NCBI GenBank assembly: GCA_964540005.1
Contig: CAZILN010000007.1
Span: forward strand, 1 to 13,632
Length of the DNA stretch: 13,632 nt
Reading direction: 5' to 3'
From: CAZILN01 sp964540005
GTDB lineage: Bacteria > Bacteroidota > Bacteroidia > Bacteroidales > SM23-62
The notes beneath the pieces are model-generated. The model made no database searches, had not been told where the DNA came from, and saw only the letters and a program-made list of their open reading frames with translations. The first letter of the stretch is position 1. Every line of letters begins with the position of its first letter. This document shows positions 5,769 through 13,376 of this stretch, one piece after another. A program made the position numbers and the translations under genes.

Positions 5769-7796
5769 TCAGACGTCGATATTGGCGTATTTGGCGTGGG
5801 TTTCGATGAATTCCCTGCGCGGTGGAACTTCATCTCCCATCAGCATGGAGAATATCCTGTCGGCTTCGGCGGCGCTTTCTATGGTAACCTGTCTGAGGGT
5901 CCTGGTTCCCGGGTCCATGGTGGTTTCCCACAGCTGCCCGGCATTCATCTCACCAAGCCCCTTGTAGCGCTGCACATGAAGACCGGATTCGCTTCCTTTC
6001 CCGAATTCCTTTACAGTCCCAAGGCGCTCCTCTTCACTCCAGCAATAGCGTTCCTGCTTCCCCTTTCTTACCAGGTAAAGTGGTGGTGTGGCTATATACA
6101 GGTAGCCTTCCTTGATCAGTTCCTGCATGTACCTGAAAAAGAAGGTCATTATCAATGTAGTGATATGACTTCCATCCACATCAGCATCAGTCATGATGAT
6201 GATCTTGTGATACCTCAATCCCTCCAGGTTCAGTGCCTTGGTGTCTTCTTCCGTACCTATGGATACACCCAGGGCTATAAAAATGTTCTTGATCTCTTCG
6301 TTCTCAAATATTTTATGCTGCATGGCTTTTTCCACATTCAGTATCTTGCCCCTGAGCGGCATGATAGCCTGGAAATGCCTGTCCCGGCCCTGTTTGGCAG
6401 TACCCCCGGCAGAATCACCCTCGACCAGGTACAGTTCAGATGCTGCCGGGTCTTTCTCAGCACAATCGGCTAGTTTTCCGGGTAAACCGGAACCGGATAA
6501 TACATTTTTTCTCTGTACCAGTTCCCTGGCCTTGCGTGCGGCGTGCCTTGCAGTGGCGGCCAGTATCACTTTCTGTACAATAGTGCGGGCATCCTTGGGA
6601 TTTTCTTCCAGGTAGTTTGACAACAGGTTGCTGACTGCCTGATCTACGGCACCCATCACTTCTGTATTCCCAAGTTTTGTCTTTGTCTGTCCTTCGAACT
6701 GCGGTTCCTGTACCTTTACCGAAATAACAGAAGTAAGACCTTCCCTGAAGTCATCTCCGCTGATATCGAACTTCAGTTTTGCCAGCATCCCGGATTTTTC
6801 GGCATAGGCTTTCAGGGTACGGGTCAATCCCCTCCTGAAACCGGCAAGATGGGTCCCTCCTTCAATGGTATTGATGTTGTTCACATAGGAATGAATGTTC
6901 TCAGTGAAAGAATTATTATACTGAAGAGCAATTTCAACCGGTATCTCGTTCTTCTGTGTCTCAATACATATTATATTTTCAATTATTTTCTCACGATTGG
7001 CATCCAGTAGTTCTACAAATTCTTTAAGCCCTTCGTCTGATAAGAAGATCTCGCTCCGGTAGGCTTCTTTATGATCATTTCCGTTCCCGTTGCCATTACC
7101 ATTTCCATTCTCTTCCATCTCGCGTTGATCGGTTATCGATAATCTGATACCCTTGTTCAGGAAGGAGAGTTCACGCAAGCGGGAAGCCAGGATCTCAAAA
7201 TTAAATTCTGTGGTGGTAAAAATAGTATCATCGGGTGTAAAAGTGATGACGGTACCTGTTTTTGTTGTTTCGCCGATGGCTTTCACTTCATCGAGTGGTT
7301 TCCCTTTTTCATATTCCTGGACATATACTTTTCCGTCCCTGTGTATTTCGGCCCTGAGATTCTTTGACAGCGCATTGGTACATGATACTCCAACCCCGTG
7401 TAGTCCGCCGGAGACCTTATAGGATTCCTTATCAAATTTTCCGCCTGCATGCAATGTGGTCATAACCACTTCCAGAGCCGATTTTTGCTCCTTCTCATGA
7501 AAATCTATAGGTATACCCCTCCCATCGTCAACAACTGTCAATGAGCCGTCCTCATTTATGGTAAGGTCTATATTACTGCAGTACCCGGCCAGAGCCTCAT
7601 CTATAGAGTTGTCAATTACCTCGTACACAAGGTGGTGTAGTCCCTTGATGCTGATATCGCCAATATACATGGCCGGTCTTTTCCTTACCGCTTCCAGTCC
7701 TTCCAGTACCTGTATACTATCAGCTGAATATTCAGTTGATCCATTATTTATTACATTCTTCTTTTCCGGTTCTTCCTGTACTCTGTCTTCTCTCAT
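5769..7796 (-). CDS. gyrB: DNA gyrase subunit B
   Basis: GyrB is the ATPase and metal-binding subunit of DNA gyrase (with GyrA, not in this window), which introduces negative supercoils. The 675 residues contain the GHKL ATPase domain with Glu59 and Asn63 in YEVIDNSIDEA, DDGRGIP (90-96) and GGLHGVG (130-136). The TOPRIM domain has EGDSAGG (459-465), PLRGKILNVEKA (480-491) and DADVDGSH (537-544). The C-terminal QRYKGLGEMNAGQLWETT follows. The bacteria-typical GyrB order is complete and the E. coli-specific TOPRIM insertion is absent, as in other short GyrBs. ParE is an alternative but less likely. An (Asn-Gly)5-Asn tract at 230-240 interrupts the start of the transducer domain. A long gene-free leader precedes it, and the AlkD-like gene follows after 10 bp. 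Confidence 0.95.
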   Translation of the reverse strand: MREDRVQEEPEKKNVINNGSTEYSADSIQVLEGLEAVRKRPAMYIGDISIKGLHHLVYEVIDNSIDEALAGYCSNIDLTINEDGSLTVVDDGRGIPIDFHEKEQKSALEVVMTTLHAGGKFDKESYKVSGGLHGVGVSCTNALSKNLRAEIHRDGKVYVQEYEKGKPLDEVKAIGETTKTGTVITFTPDDTIFTTTEFNFEILASRLRELSFLNKGIRLSITDQREMEENGNGNGNGNGNDHKEAYRSEIFLSDEGLKEFVELLDANREKIIENIICIETQKNEIPVEIALQYNNSFTENIHSYVNNINTIEGGTHLAGFRRGLTRTLKAYAEKSGMLAKLKFDISGDDFREGLTSVISVKVQEPQFEGQTKTKLGNTEVMGAVDQAVSNLLSNYLEENPKDARTIVQKVILAATARHAARKARELVQRKNVLSGSGLPGKLADCAEKDPAASELYLVEGDSAGGTAKQGRDRHFQAIMPLRGKILNVEKAMQHKIFENEEIKNIFIALGVSIGTEEDTKALNLEGLRYHKIIIMTDADVDGSHITTLIMTFFFRYMQELIKEGYLYIATPPLYLVRKGKQERYCWSEEERLGTVKEFGKGSESGLHVQRYKGLGEMNAGQLWETTMDPGTRTLRQVTIESAAEADRIFSMLMGDEVPPRREFIETHAKYANIDV
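7077..7109 (-). repeat. Codon repeat encoding an Asn-Gly tract inside gyrB
   Basis: Eleven codons alternate AAY and GGN to encode NGNGNGNGNGN. The codons vary at third positions (AAT/AAC, GGA/GGT/GGC/GGG). The tract is therefore kept or tolerated at protein level and is not a recent perfect-repeat expansion. Confidence 0.85.
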
Positions 7797-8250
7797 CTCA
7801 CTTTATATAATTGATATAATTTTATTACTCGCAACATTCAATAATCCTGCATTTCTAAAGACTCAGTTGTAAATTCAGGGGGTGTTTTTTTTTACCTTGT
7901 TTTTTGATTTAAAACAGGTCTGTTCAAAATGAGCCTCACATATTTCCTTCCCAATATCTTTCAGTTCGCAACTTTTTGAATTTCAAGAATTTTTAATCAG
8001 ATGATAATGTCCGATTTCCAGTATAAAAGTACGAAATTTAATGCAATTTTTCAATACCTCTAAGTGTTAAAATATCTAAATTATTAACAATGAGTTAACA
8101 TATGTAAGTGGCTGACAGACTGTATTTTACGAATTATTCCGGAATGTCTTCTCCAAAGCCGGTAAAAAAGTCGATAAAAAGCCTGGAGAATGGCAGTGGA
8201 AATGCTGTTTGAATTGGGTTGAAATGCTGGCAAAAAGATCACACTGCCTG
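7797..8250. other. 454-bp gene-free region upstream of gyrB
   Basis: This AT-rich gap lies between the stop of the barrel gene and the gyrB start, both on the minus strand. It should hold the gyrB promoter and the barrel-gene terminator, but I see no convincing example of either. The best -7-like match on the minus strand is TAAATTTC (8033-8040), one base off TAnnTTTG. Other visible features are a T9 run (7885-7893) next to GGGGG (7878-7882), and a 9-bp direct repeat GAAATGCTG near 8200-8230. I found no tRNA and no ORF with recognisable content. Confidence 0.5.
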
Positions 8251-9936
8251 CTAAAGGGAATAGGTAAATCCGGCCATCAGATTAAACTTCATGGTCGGGT
8301 ACTGGTAGTACATAAAATTTTCTGAACCCAGGATGTGGTTCAGCCTCAAAAAGACCGACAGGATGTCTGTATACCTGTATTCCATCCCGATATTGAAATC
8401 AAGGGTGCCTGCGATTGGATAGGGATCTTCAGCAGTACTGAAGCTACGGGCATATTGCTGGCCTGTATAAAATATATCCAGGTTGGCAAGGATCTTATTT
8501 CTCAGGTTATACCGGCATGAAAATGTAAGATCATAGAGCGGTCTATGCCAGGGATGTAATTCATTATCAAGATTGTACTTGTAAATATTCTGGTTTACAT
8601 GGAACCAGAGTTTTTCAGAGTACCGGTAGCTGAGTTCCCCGTAAACCCTGAATGCTTCATAATCATCCTGTACGGCTGTCATGTGGTTTTTCAGGATTGG
8701 CACCGAGTCATTTACATAGAAATACATATCATCAACCAGAGAGTAATCAAAGCTGGCATCATAAGAGATCTTTGATGTCAAGCTTCCTTTCAGTCCCCCT
8801 GTTACAATAAACTTGTGGCTGGTACTTTTAAGGCGTATTCCCGGACGAACATACGGATTCTCCGCGATGATCCTGTTCATATCATTCTCCTGCAGGTATC
8901 CGTTTATACCAAGGTATACCCCGAGTATCTTGTCCACTACTGAAATGTCCAGGCGGGCCACAGGATAAATGTGCATGCTAAGCTCCCCGTATATTTCAGG
9001 GACAATCTTTACACCGATAAGGTAGGTGTATTCTCCTGTTTTCCTTGCTAACCAGGGATTCAGCCTGATGATGCTGAGGCTGGGAGTAACAATTGTTCCG
9101 CTGCTGATAAAATGCTGAAAACCGGCATTCAGGCCTATTGTTTGTTTGTTGATGTATTTGACAAAATCACCGGACAAACTGATAGCATGCTGCGAAATAT
9201 TGAATTTATCCTGGATATAATTATAGTTTATTCGGGTATCATAGATCAGATCGGTTGTATCATCGTGGGTGGCTTTATACCTGATCTCTGCTCCGGTGGT
9301 AAAGTAATTCTGCTGAATATCGTCATATGGGATTACTAGTGATGAATCAGGGGGGGGAGGGGGTATACCATAATAATTGATACCCAGGTAACCAGCCCTG
9401 ATATTCCCCGAGAGGTTCGAATTCCTGTACATTTTTTTCCCGTATATCCTGACTGTATTGTCACTATACCCCGGTTTGATCTTGGTATCCTTATCGAGTT
9501 TCAATTTCCCGTTAATGGAATTATGTTTCAGATAAATACCCATGGATTGATCCCGGGCACGCAGGCTGCTTACATTCAGTTCTGCGAGGGGTGTTATATA
9601 ATTCCCGAATCCCAGTTTCAGGTAGCTTTTTGTAAGCTTTGACAGGGGCTGAGCGACAATGCTGGCTGCATTGATGGGTTCTATATTAAATCCGGTCTCA
9701 TATTTTTTCGGATGGATGGCATAAACGAAATCAGGGCTTATCTCAAGCGAATCACTCACTTCAGGAAGCACATTGATCTTAAAAGCATCTGATAGGCTGG
9801 GCTGGTATGGTTTCACAACCACGATCTCCTTTTTGATATCCTGCTGTGCGTGCAGATCCTCCATCCCATTACCCAGCAACAGCAGGCCGGCTGACATGTA
9901 AATTAATCTCCTGAGCAGACTCTTACAGTTCCTCAT
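8251..9936 (-). CDS. Plug-less outer-membrane beta-barrel protein paired with a TPR protein
   Basis: The protein has 561 residues. An N-terminal signal (1-30) ends at LHA/QQ. The mature start contains KKEIVVVKPYQPSLSDAF, where EIVVV resembles a TonB box. No plug domain follows; sequence from about residue 95 (SKLTKSYLKLGFGNY) onward is a series of amphipathic beta-strands rich in Tyr and Phe. It ends FNLMAGFTYSL, like an outer-membrane beta-signal except for a final Leu. Similar Bacteroidota proteins are often labelled TonB-dependent receptor, but without a plug that label is doubtful; a structural or channel role with its partner is an alternative. The ATG overlaps the TPR gene by 14 bp and has an SD-like AAGGGGGT upstream. 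Met14 is a possible alternative start. Five consecutive prolines (192-196) are encoded partly by a C8 run. Confidence 0.75.
   Translation of the reverse strand: MRNCKSLLRRLIYMSAGLLLLGNGMEDLHAQQDIKKEIVVVKPYQPSLSDAFKINVLPEVSDSLEISPDFVYAIHPKKYETGFNIEPINAASIVAQPLSKLTKSYLKLGFGNYITPLAELNVSSLRARDQSMGIYLKHNSINGKLKLDKDTKIKPGYSDNTVRIYGKKMYRNSNLSGNIRAGYLGINYYGIPPPPPDSSLVIPYDDIQQNYFTTGAEIRYKATHDDTTDLIYDTRINYNYIQDKFNISQHAISLSGDFVKYINKQTIGLNAGFQHFISSGTIVTPSLSIIRLNPWLARKTGEYTYLIGVKIVPEIYGELSMHIYPVARLDISVVDKILGVYLGINGYLQENDMNRIIAENPYVRPGIRLKSTSHKFIVTGGLKGSLTSKISYDASFDYSLVDDMYFYVNDSVPILKNHMTAVQDDYEAFRVYGELSYRYSEKLWFHVNQNIYKYNLDNELHPWHRPLYDLTFSCRYNLRNKILANLDIFYTGQQYARSFSTAEDPYPIAGTLDFNIGMEYRYTDILSVFLRLNHILGSENFMYYQYPTMKFNLMAGFTYSL
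9350..9363 (-). repeat. Homopolymeric C tract (C5-T-C8) encoding five prolines
   Basis: The coding strand reads CCCCCTCCCCCCCCT, giving Pro192-Pro196 of the barrel protein. The 8-base run (9350-9357) is a mononucleotide tract at which slippage would shift the frame about one third into the gene and abolish the barrel. The present length is in frame. Confidence 0.9.
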
Positions 9937-9948
9937 TCAGACCCCCTT
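9923..9948 (-). promoter_or_regulatory. Translational coupling site: 14-bp gene overlap with SD-like sequence
   Basis: The ATG of the barrel gene lies inside the end of the TPR gene. AAGGGGGT (9941-9948) sits 4 nt before that ATG and could pair with ACCUCCUU over 8 bp including one G:U. The same bases encode Lys-Glu-Gly-Gly in the acidic C-terminus of the TPR protein. Overlap plus an internal SD-like site is the usual layout for coupled translation of partner proteins. Confidence 0.6.
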
Positions 9949-12900
9949 CCTTCTTTTCCTCATCCAGGTTAAGTTCTATATCTTCCTGCCTGGGACGTTC
10001 CTCGCTTTGCTCCGCCCTTTTTAATATCTCAGCTTTTTTTCTCAATGCCAGGTCAAGGATCCCGTCATCTGTCTTCTTGTAATAATCAATTATAGACTCA
10101 AGGGTGGCAGATGCCTGGAAATCGTCATCAAGGGCCAGGTATACGTCAGACAGCAGGATAAACGCCTTGGCCATCCAGTACTGATGCGGACTGTTTTGAT
10201 CGGCAAAATCGAAAACTTCATCTTCTGCTTTTTCATACTCCTTCCTGATGTAGTGTATCTCGGCCACCCTGTATTTGGATTCGGCCCCCTCCATACTTTT
10301 CACTTCATGAGCGACCCTGGCATATTCCTCCCGGGCCAACACAAACCGGGCCTGTTCGTAGTATGAGCTTGCAATTTTATACCTTGCTTCCCTTTCAATT
10401 TCCTCGGAGAGCTTATCATCCTTTAACACTTCCCTGGCAGCCTCGATAGTCTTTTCAAATTCCTCCAGCAGGAAATAACAACGCATGATATAAAGCCTGG
10501 CTTCTGCCCTGTTCGACTCGACTTCGGCAATTTTAGCCAAAGCAAGGTAATTCAAAAGGGCAGCCGGGTAATCCTTTAAATACTTGTAGTTTATCCGGGA
10601 AGCAGAAAGCAAGGCAGGTTCGGTAAACGGGCTGAGGGATTGCGAAGCGATATAGTTGTAACTCGCAAGTGCTTCTTTCAGTTCAAGAGCTTTCACATGG
10701 CATTCGGCCCTATAAAAATGGGCATTTACCAGGAATTTCCCGTTTTCAAAATTTCGTATATAATTGGCAAAATTCTTTTTGGATTTTTCGCAATCACCCT
10801 GCAGGTAATTGTTTTCGGCTGCTGTGTATGTAAGAGAATCCTTTTCTGCTTCAGAAATACCCACCGGCTTACCCAGGCTCTCCAAATATTCGACATACTC
10901 ATTCACCTGATTTTCATCCATATACACATTCCTGATAGCCAGCAGTGCATTATCTGCCTCGGCTGTGCCGGGAAAGTCAGCTACAACTCTTTTATAAAGT
11001 TTCAGTGCCTCATCACTCCGGTTCTGGTTATAGCTGATCAGCCCAAGCTCAACAAGAGATTTCCTGACATAACTGCTGTTAGGGAATTCATCAATTATCC
11101 TTCTGTAATATGGCATTGAATTCGCCTCTTCCTTCAGGATAAAATGACTCCTGCCTATTTCAAAAAGAGCATCGGCCATATAGGACGACTGTGGAAAGGA
11201 ACTTAAAATTACTTTCAGGGTGGCAATCTTGTTCCTGTGGTTAGCTGAAATTCCCTGAGATATCCCTTTCTGATACAGCGCGTAATCAACATCCAGGCTT
11301 CCCAACTCAATGGCCTGGTCATAATAGCCTATTGCCTGGCTGTATTTTGAATCCATGTAATACAGGTCTCCGATACGGTTATATGCATCTCCAAGCATCC
11401 TGGAAGACTTGCTCCTGTCCAGGTCAATAAATTTTCTGAACCAGCTGAGCGCTTGCCTGTTATCCCCCATTTTGAACCAACAGTATGCAATATTGTAATG
11501 GCAAGTATTATAGACATTCAGTTCAAAAGCCCCTTCGCTTGCCATGAAGTTGTTATAGAATTCTATGGCCTTTTCATATTCCTCCTGCCTGTAATAAGTT
11601 TCCCCTTTCCAGTAATAACACAGTGCTTTTAAACCTAAATCATACTTATCATATTCCAGTGATTTGTCGAACTTTTCAAGTGCTTCCTCAAAACGGAGAT
11701 TATTAAATAGTTCGAGTCCTCTGAAAAAAGCCACCCGCTGGTAGGCTTTATCAATATTCTGGTCCTTTCTCTTGATCTTTTCAAGGGATGAGAGGGCTGC
11801 CATATAATTTTTTGTATTCATGTAAGCCAGCACCAGGTAATTGTATGCTTCATCAGTACGGTCAGATGCAGGATATAGTTCAATGTATCTCTCGAATGCC
11901 CCAATGACTTCATTGAATGGCGAATAGGACAATTCATATGCCACTACGGCCTGGTTAAAAAGAGCATCCTGTTTGATCTGCTGGTTAAAATCCATACCGG
12001 CTGCAGCAGCAAAGGCCTGCCTTGCAAGCATTTTCTCATCCAGCTTCAGGTAGCAATCTCCCAGGTGATATAAGGCACTCTGTGCCAATTCATTATTTTG
12101 CAGGCTTATATCCCTGAAATAATCCCTGGCCTGGACATACTCCCCTGTCATATAATATGAAAAACCAAGCTGGTATTTATCCTGAGGACTGGTATAGGAT
12201 GACTCACCATGGTATTTATTCAGATACGATATGGCTTCTGTGAAATTGTCAGTATAGTAATATGCTTCCCCGATTATACGTGCCATCTCTGCATATCTCT
12301 TTTCCGATATTGATTCAAGATACTGCGGCGCATATTCCACCAGTTCGTCCCACTTTTTCTGGAGGTAGTAAAGATGGGTAATATAATACGGGACAAGGAC
12401 ACGGAAGGTCTCATCATCCTGAAGCCTCAGGAAACCCTGCAGTGCCGTTTCATAGTTCTCCTCTTCATATGCAATATGGGAATAATAGTAAAGGGCCGGA
12501 CCGGTGTATTTTGTATCATTTTCGGTAATCTCACTCAGGGTGACCCGGGCCTCCTCGTACATAGACTGCTGGAAATAGCTGTAACCAAGCTTGAAATAAT
12601 ATTCAGCCTGGGCCTCCCCTGAAAGACCATGTTTGTCGAGTTTCGTGAACCATTTGATGGCATTGGCGTACCGTTTCTTTTCATAGGCATACCTTCCCAT
12701 CTCAAAGTATGCACTTTCAATATTCCGGCTTTCAGGATAATTCGAGATAAAACTGATCATCAGGTACTCTGCATCATAGTTAAACAGACGCATCGCACAA
12801 AGTGCATGCATATAACTGGCTTCCTTTACCAGTTCATAGCCGGCAGCTTCCCCTTCCTCAATATACCCTGATAAAACCTCCTGTGCTGCAGCATACTTCT

Positions 12901-13051
12901 CTTTATCAAAAAGATCCTTACCCCTGTAGAATGCCTGATCATGGAAAGTATTGACAGTGGTCATCTGGGAGAGGACACCGGGGGCATTAAACAGCATGAA
13001 TGTCCACAGTGCCAGGGGAAATATTCTACCTATATTAATACACACCCTCAT
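9923..13051 (-). CDS. Large periplasmic tetratricopeptide-repeat protein
   Basis: The protein has 1042 residues with the chosen ATG. The frame is open to a TTG 13 codons upstream, but the ATG puts a proper signal peptide (RIFPLALWTFMLFNAPGVLSQ, cleavage near 28-29) at the terminus. The mature chain is almost entirely helical TPR units from about 37 to 1010. Examples are AYFEMGRYAYEKKRYANAI (114-132), YQLGFSYYMTGEYVQARDYF (293-312) and YNRIGDLYYMDSKYSQAI (557-574). Several units end in YPxS/FPxS motifs as in BamD- and CpoB-type envelope TPR proteins. The last 30 residues are strongly acidic. TPR superhelices bind proteins, so it probably scaffolds an envelope complex; the downstream barrel gene, overlapping by 14 bp, is the prime partner. 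The P. gingivalis virulence-associated protein TprA may be a relative. No enzymatic motif is visible. Confidence 0.85.
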   Translation of the reverse strand: MRVCINIGRIFPLALWTFMLFNAPGVLSQMTTVNTFHDQAFYRGKDLFDKEKYAAAQEVLSGYIEEGEAAGYELVKEASYMHALCAMRLFNYDAEYLMISFISNYPESRNIESAYFEMGRYAYEKKRYANAIKWFTKLDKHGLSGEAQAEYYFKLGYSYFQQSMYEEARVTLSEITENDTKYTGPALYYYSHIAYEEENYETALQGFLRLQDDETFRVLVPYYITHLYYLQKKWDELVEYAPQYLESISEKRYAEMARIIGEAYYYTDNFTEAISYLNKYHGESSYTSPQDKYQLGFSYYMTGEYVQARDYFRDISLQNNELAQSALYHLGDCYLKLDEKMLARQAFAAAAGMDFNQQIKQDALFNQAVVAYELSYSPFNEVIGAFERYIELYPASDRTDEAYNYLVLAYMNTKNYMAALSSLEKIKRKDQNIDKAYQRVAFFRGLELFNNLRFEEALEKFDKSLEYDKYDLGLKALCYYWKGETYYRQEEYEKAIEFYNNFMASEGAFELNVYNTCHYNIAYCWFKMGDNRQALSWFRKFIDLDRSKSSRMLGDAYNRIGDLYYMDSKYSQAIGYYDQAIELGSLDVDYALYQKGISQGISANHRNKIATLKVILSSFPQSSYMADALFEIGRSHFILKEEANSMPYYRRIIDEFPNSSYVRKSLVELGLISYNQNRSDEALKLYKRVVADFPGTAEADNALLAIRNVYMDENQVNEYVEYLESLGKPVGISEAEKDSLTYTAAENNYLQGDCEKSKKNFANYIRNFENGKFLVNAHFYRAECHVKALELKEALASYNYIASQSLSPFTEPALLSASRINYKYLKDYPAALLNYLALAKIAEVESNRAEARLYIMRCYFLLEEFEKTIEAAREVLKDDKLSEEIEREARYKIASSYYEQARFVLAREEYARVAHEVKSMEGAESKYRVAEIHYIRKEYEKAEDEVFDFADQNSPHQYWMAKAFILLSDVYLALDDDFQASATLESIIDYYKKTDDGILDLALRKKAEILKRAEQSEERPRQEDIELNLDEEKKEGGLNEEL

Positions 13052-13376
13052 TGTAATCGCGCTAAAGATTCTTGCTGATTGAGCATGCAATTTTTAGCAA
13101 ATCCTCAGTTAATACAGTATTTAACGGATTTAAAAGTAGTTTATTTTTCAATCCGGTACATGTGAATATATTAACAGCTTATAAACAAGCTGAAGAATGT
13201 AAATAATACCTGAAAACTGGCTGTATTTAATAATTAATGTAGATTTTCCTTAAATTATTCAATAGCTTTATTCTTTAATATTGGTACATCTTGGTCATTA
13301 TACCAGGCAGCCACAAATCAGCTATACGTTCAGAACTCAGCTTTAATATTATTTAAACCCAACAAACAGAAAAGTC
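13052..13376. other. 325-bp divergent intergenic region
   Basis: AT-rich gap between the divergent TPR and GH5-type genes, so both promoters should lie here. I see only one-off matches to the -7 box for the plus-strand gene (TAGATTTT at 13240-13247, TAGCTTTA at 13263-13270), neither with a good -33 element. A 6-bp inverted repeat CAGCTT-ATAAAC-AAGCTG (13175-13192) could be a weak hairpin or operator. No ORF of note and no RNA gene seen. Confidence 0.4.

Noticed and set aside
5759..5833. Upstream in-frame ATG extending the AlkD-like protein by 25 residues
   Set aside because: The extension overlaps the end of gyrB and does not resemble the family. The internal ATG gives the right first helix and active-site numbering one off from B. 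cereus AlkD.
5796..6473. 225-codon plus-strand frame opposite gyrB
   Set aside because: It is antisense to the conserved TOPRIM and C-terminal region of GyrB and has no recognisable protein features.
8113..8320. Plus-strand open stretch in and beyond the gap after the barrel gene, with peptide-like sequence such as LFRNVFSKAGKKVDKKPGEW
   Set aside because: It has no start codon near its beginning, no family resemblance, and runs into the antisense of the barrel gene. It could be a remnant, but nothing supports that.
13052..13090. TTG start 13 codons upstream for the TPR gene
   Set aside because: It would place a polar segment before the signal peptide; the ATG immediately precedes the signal peptide.
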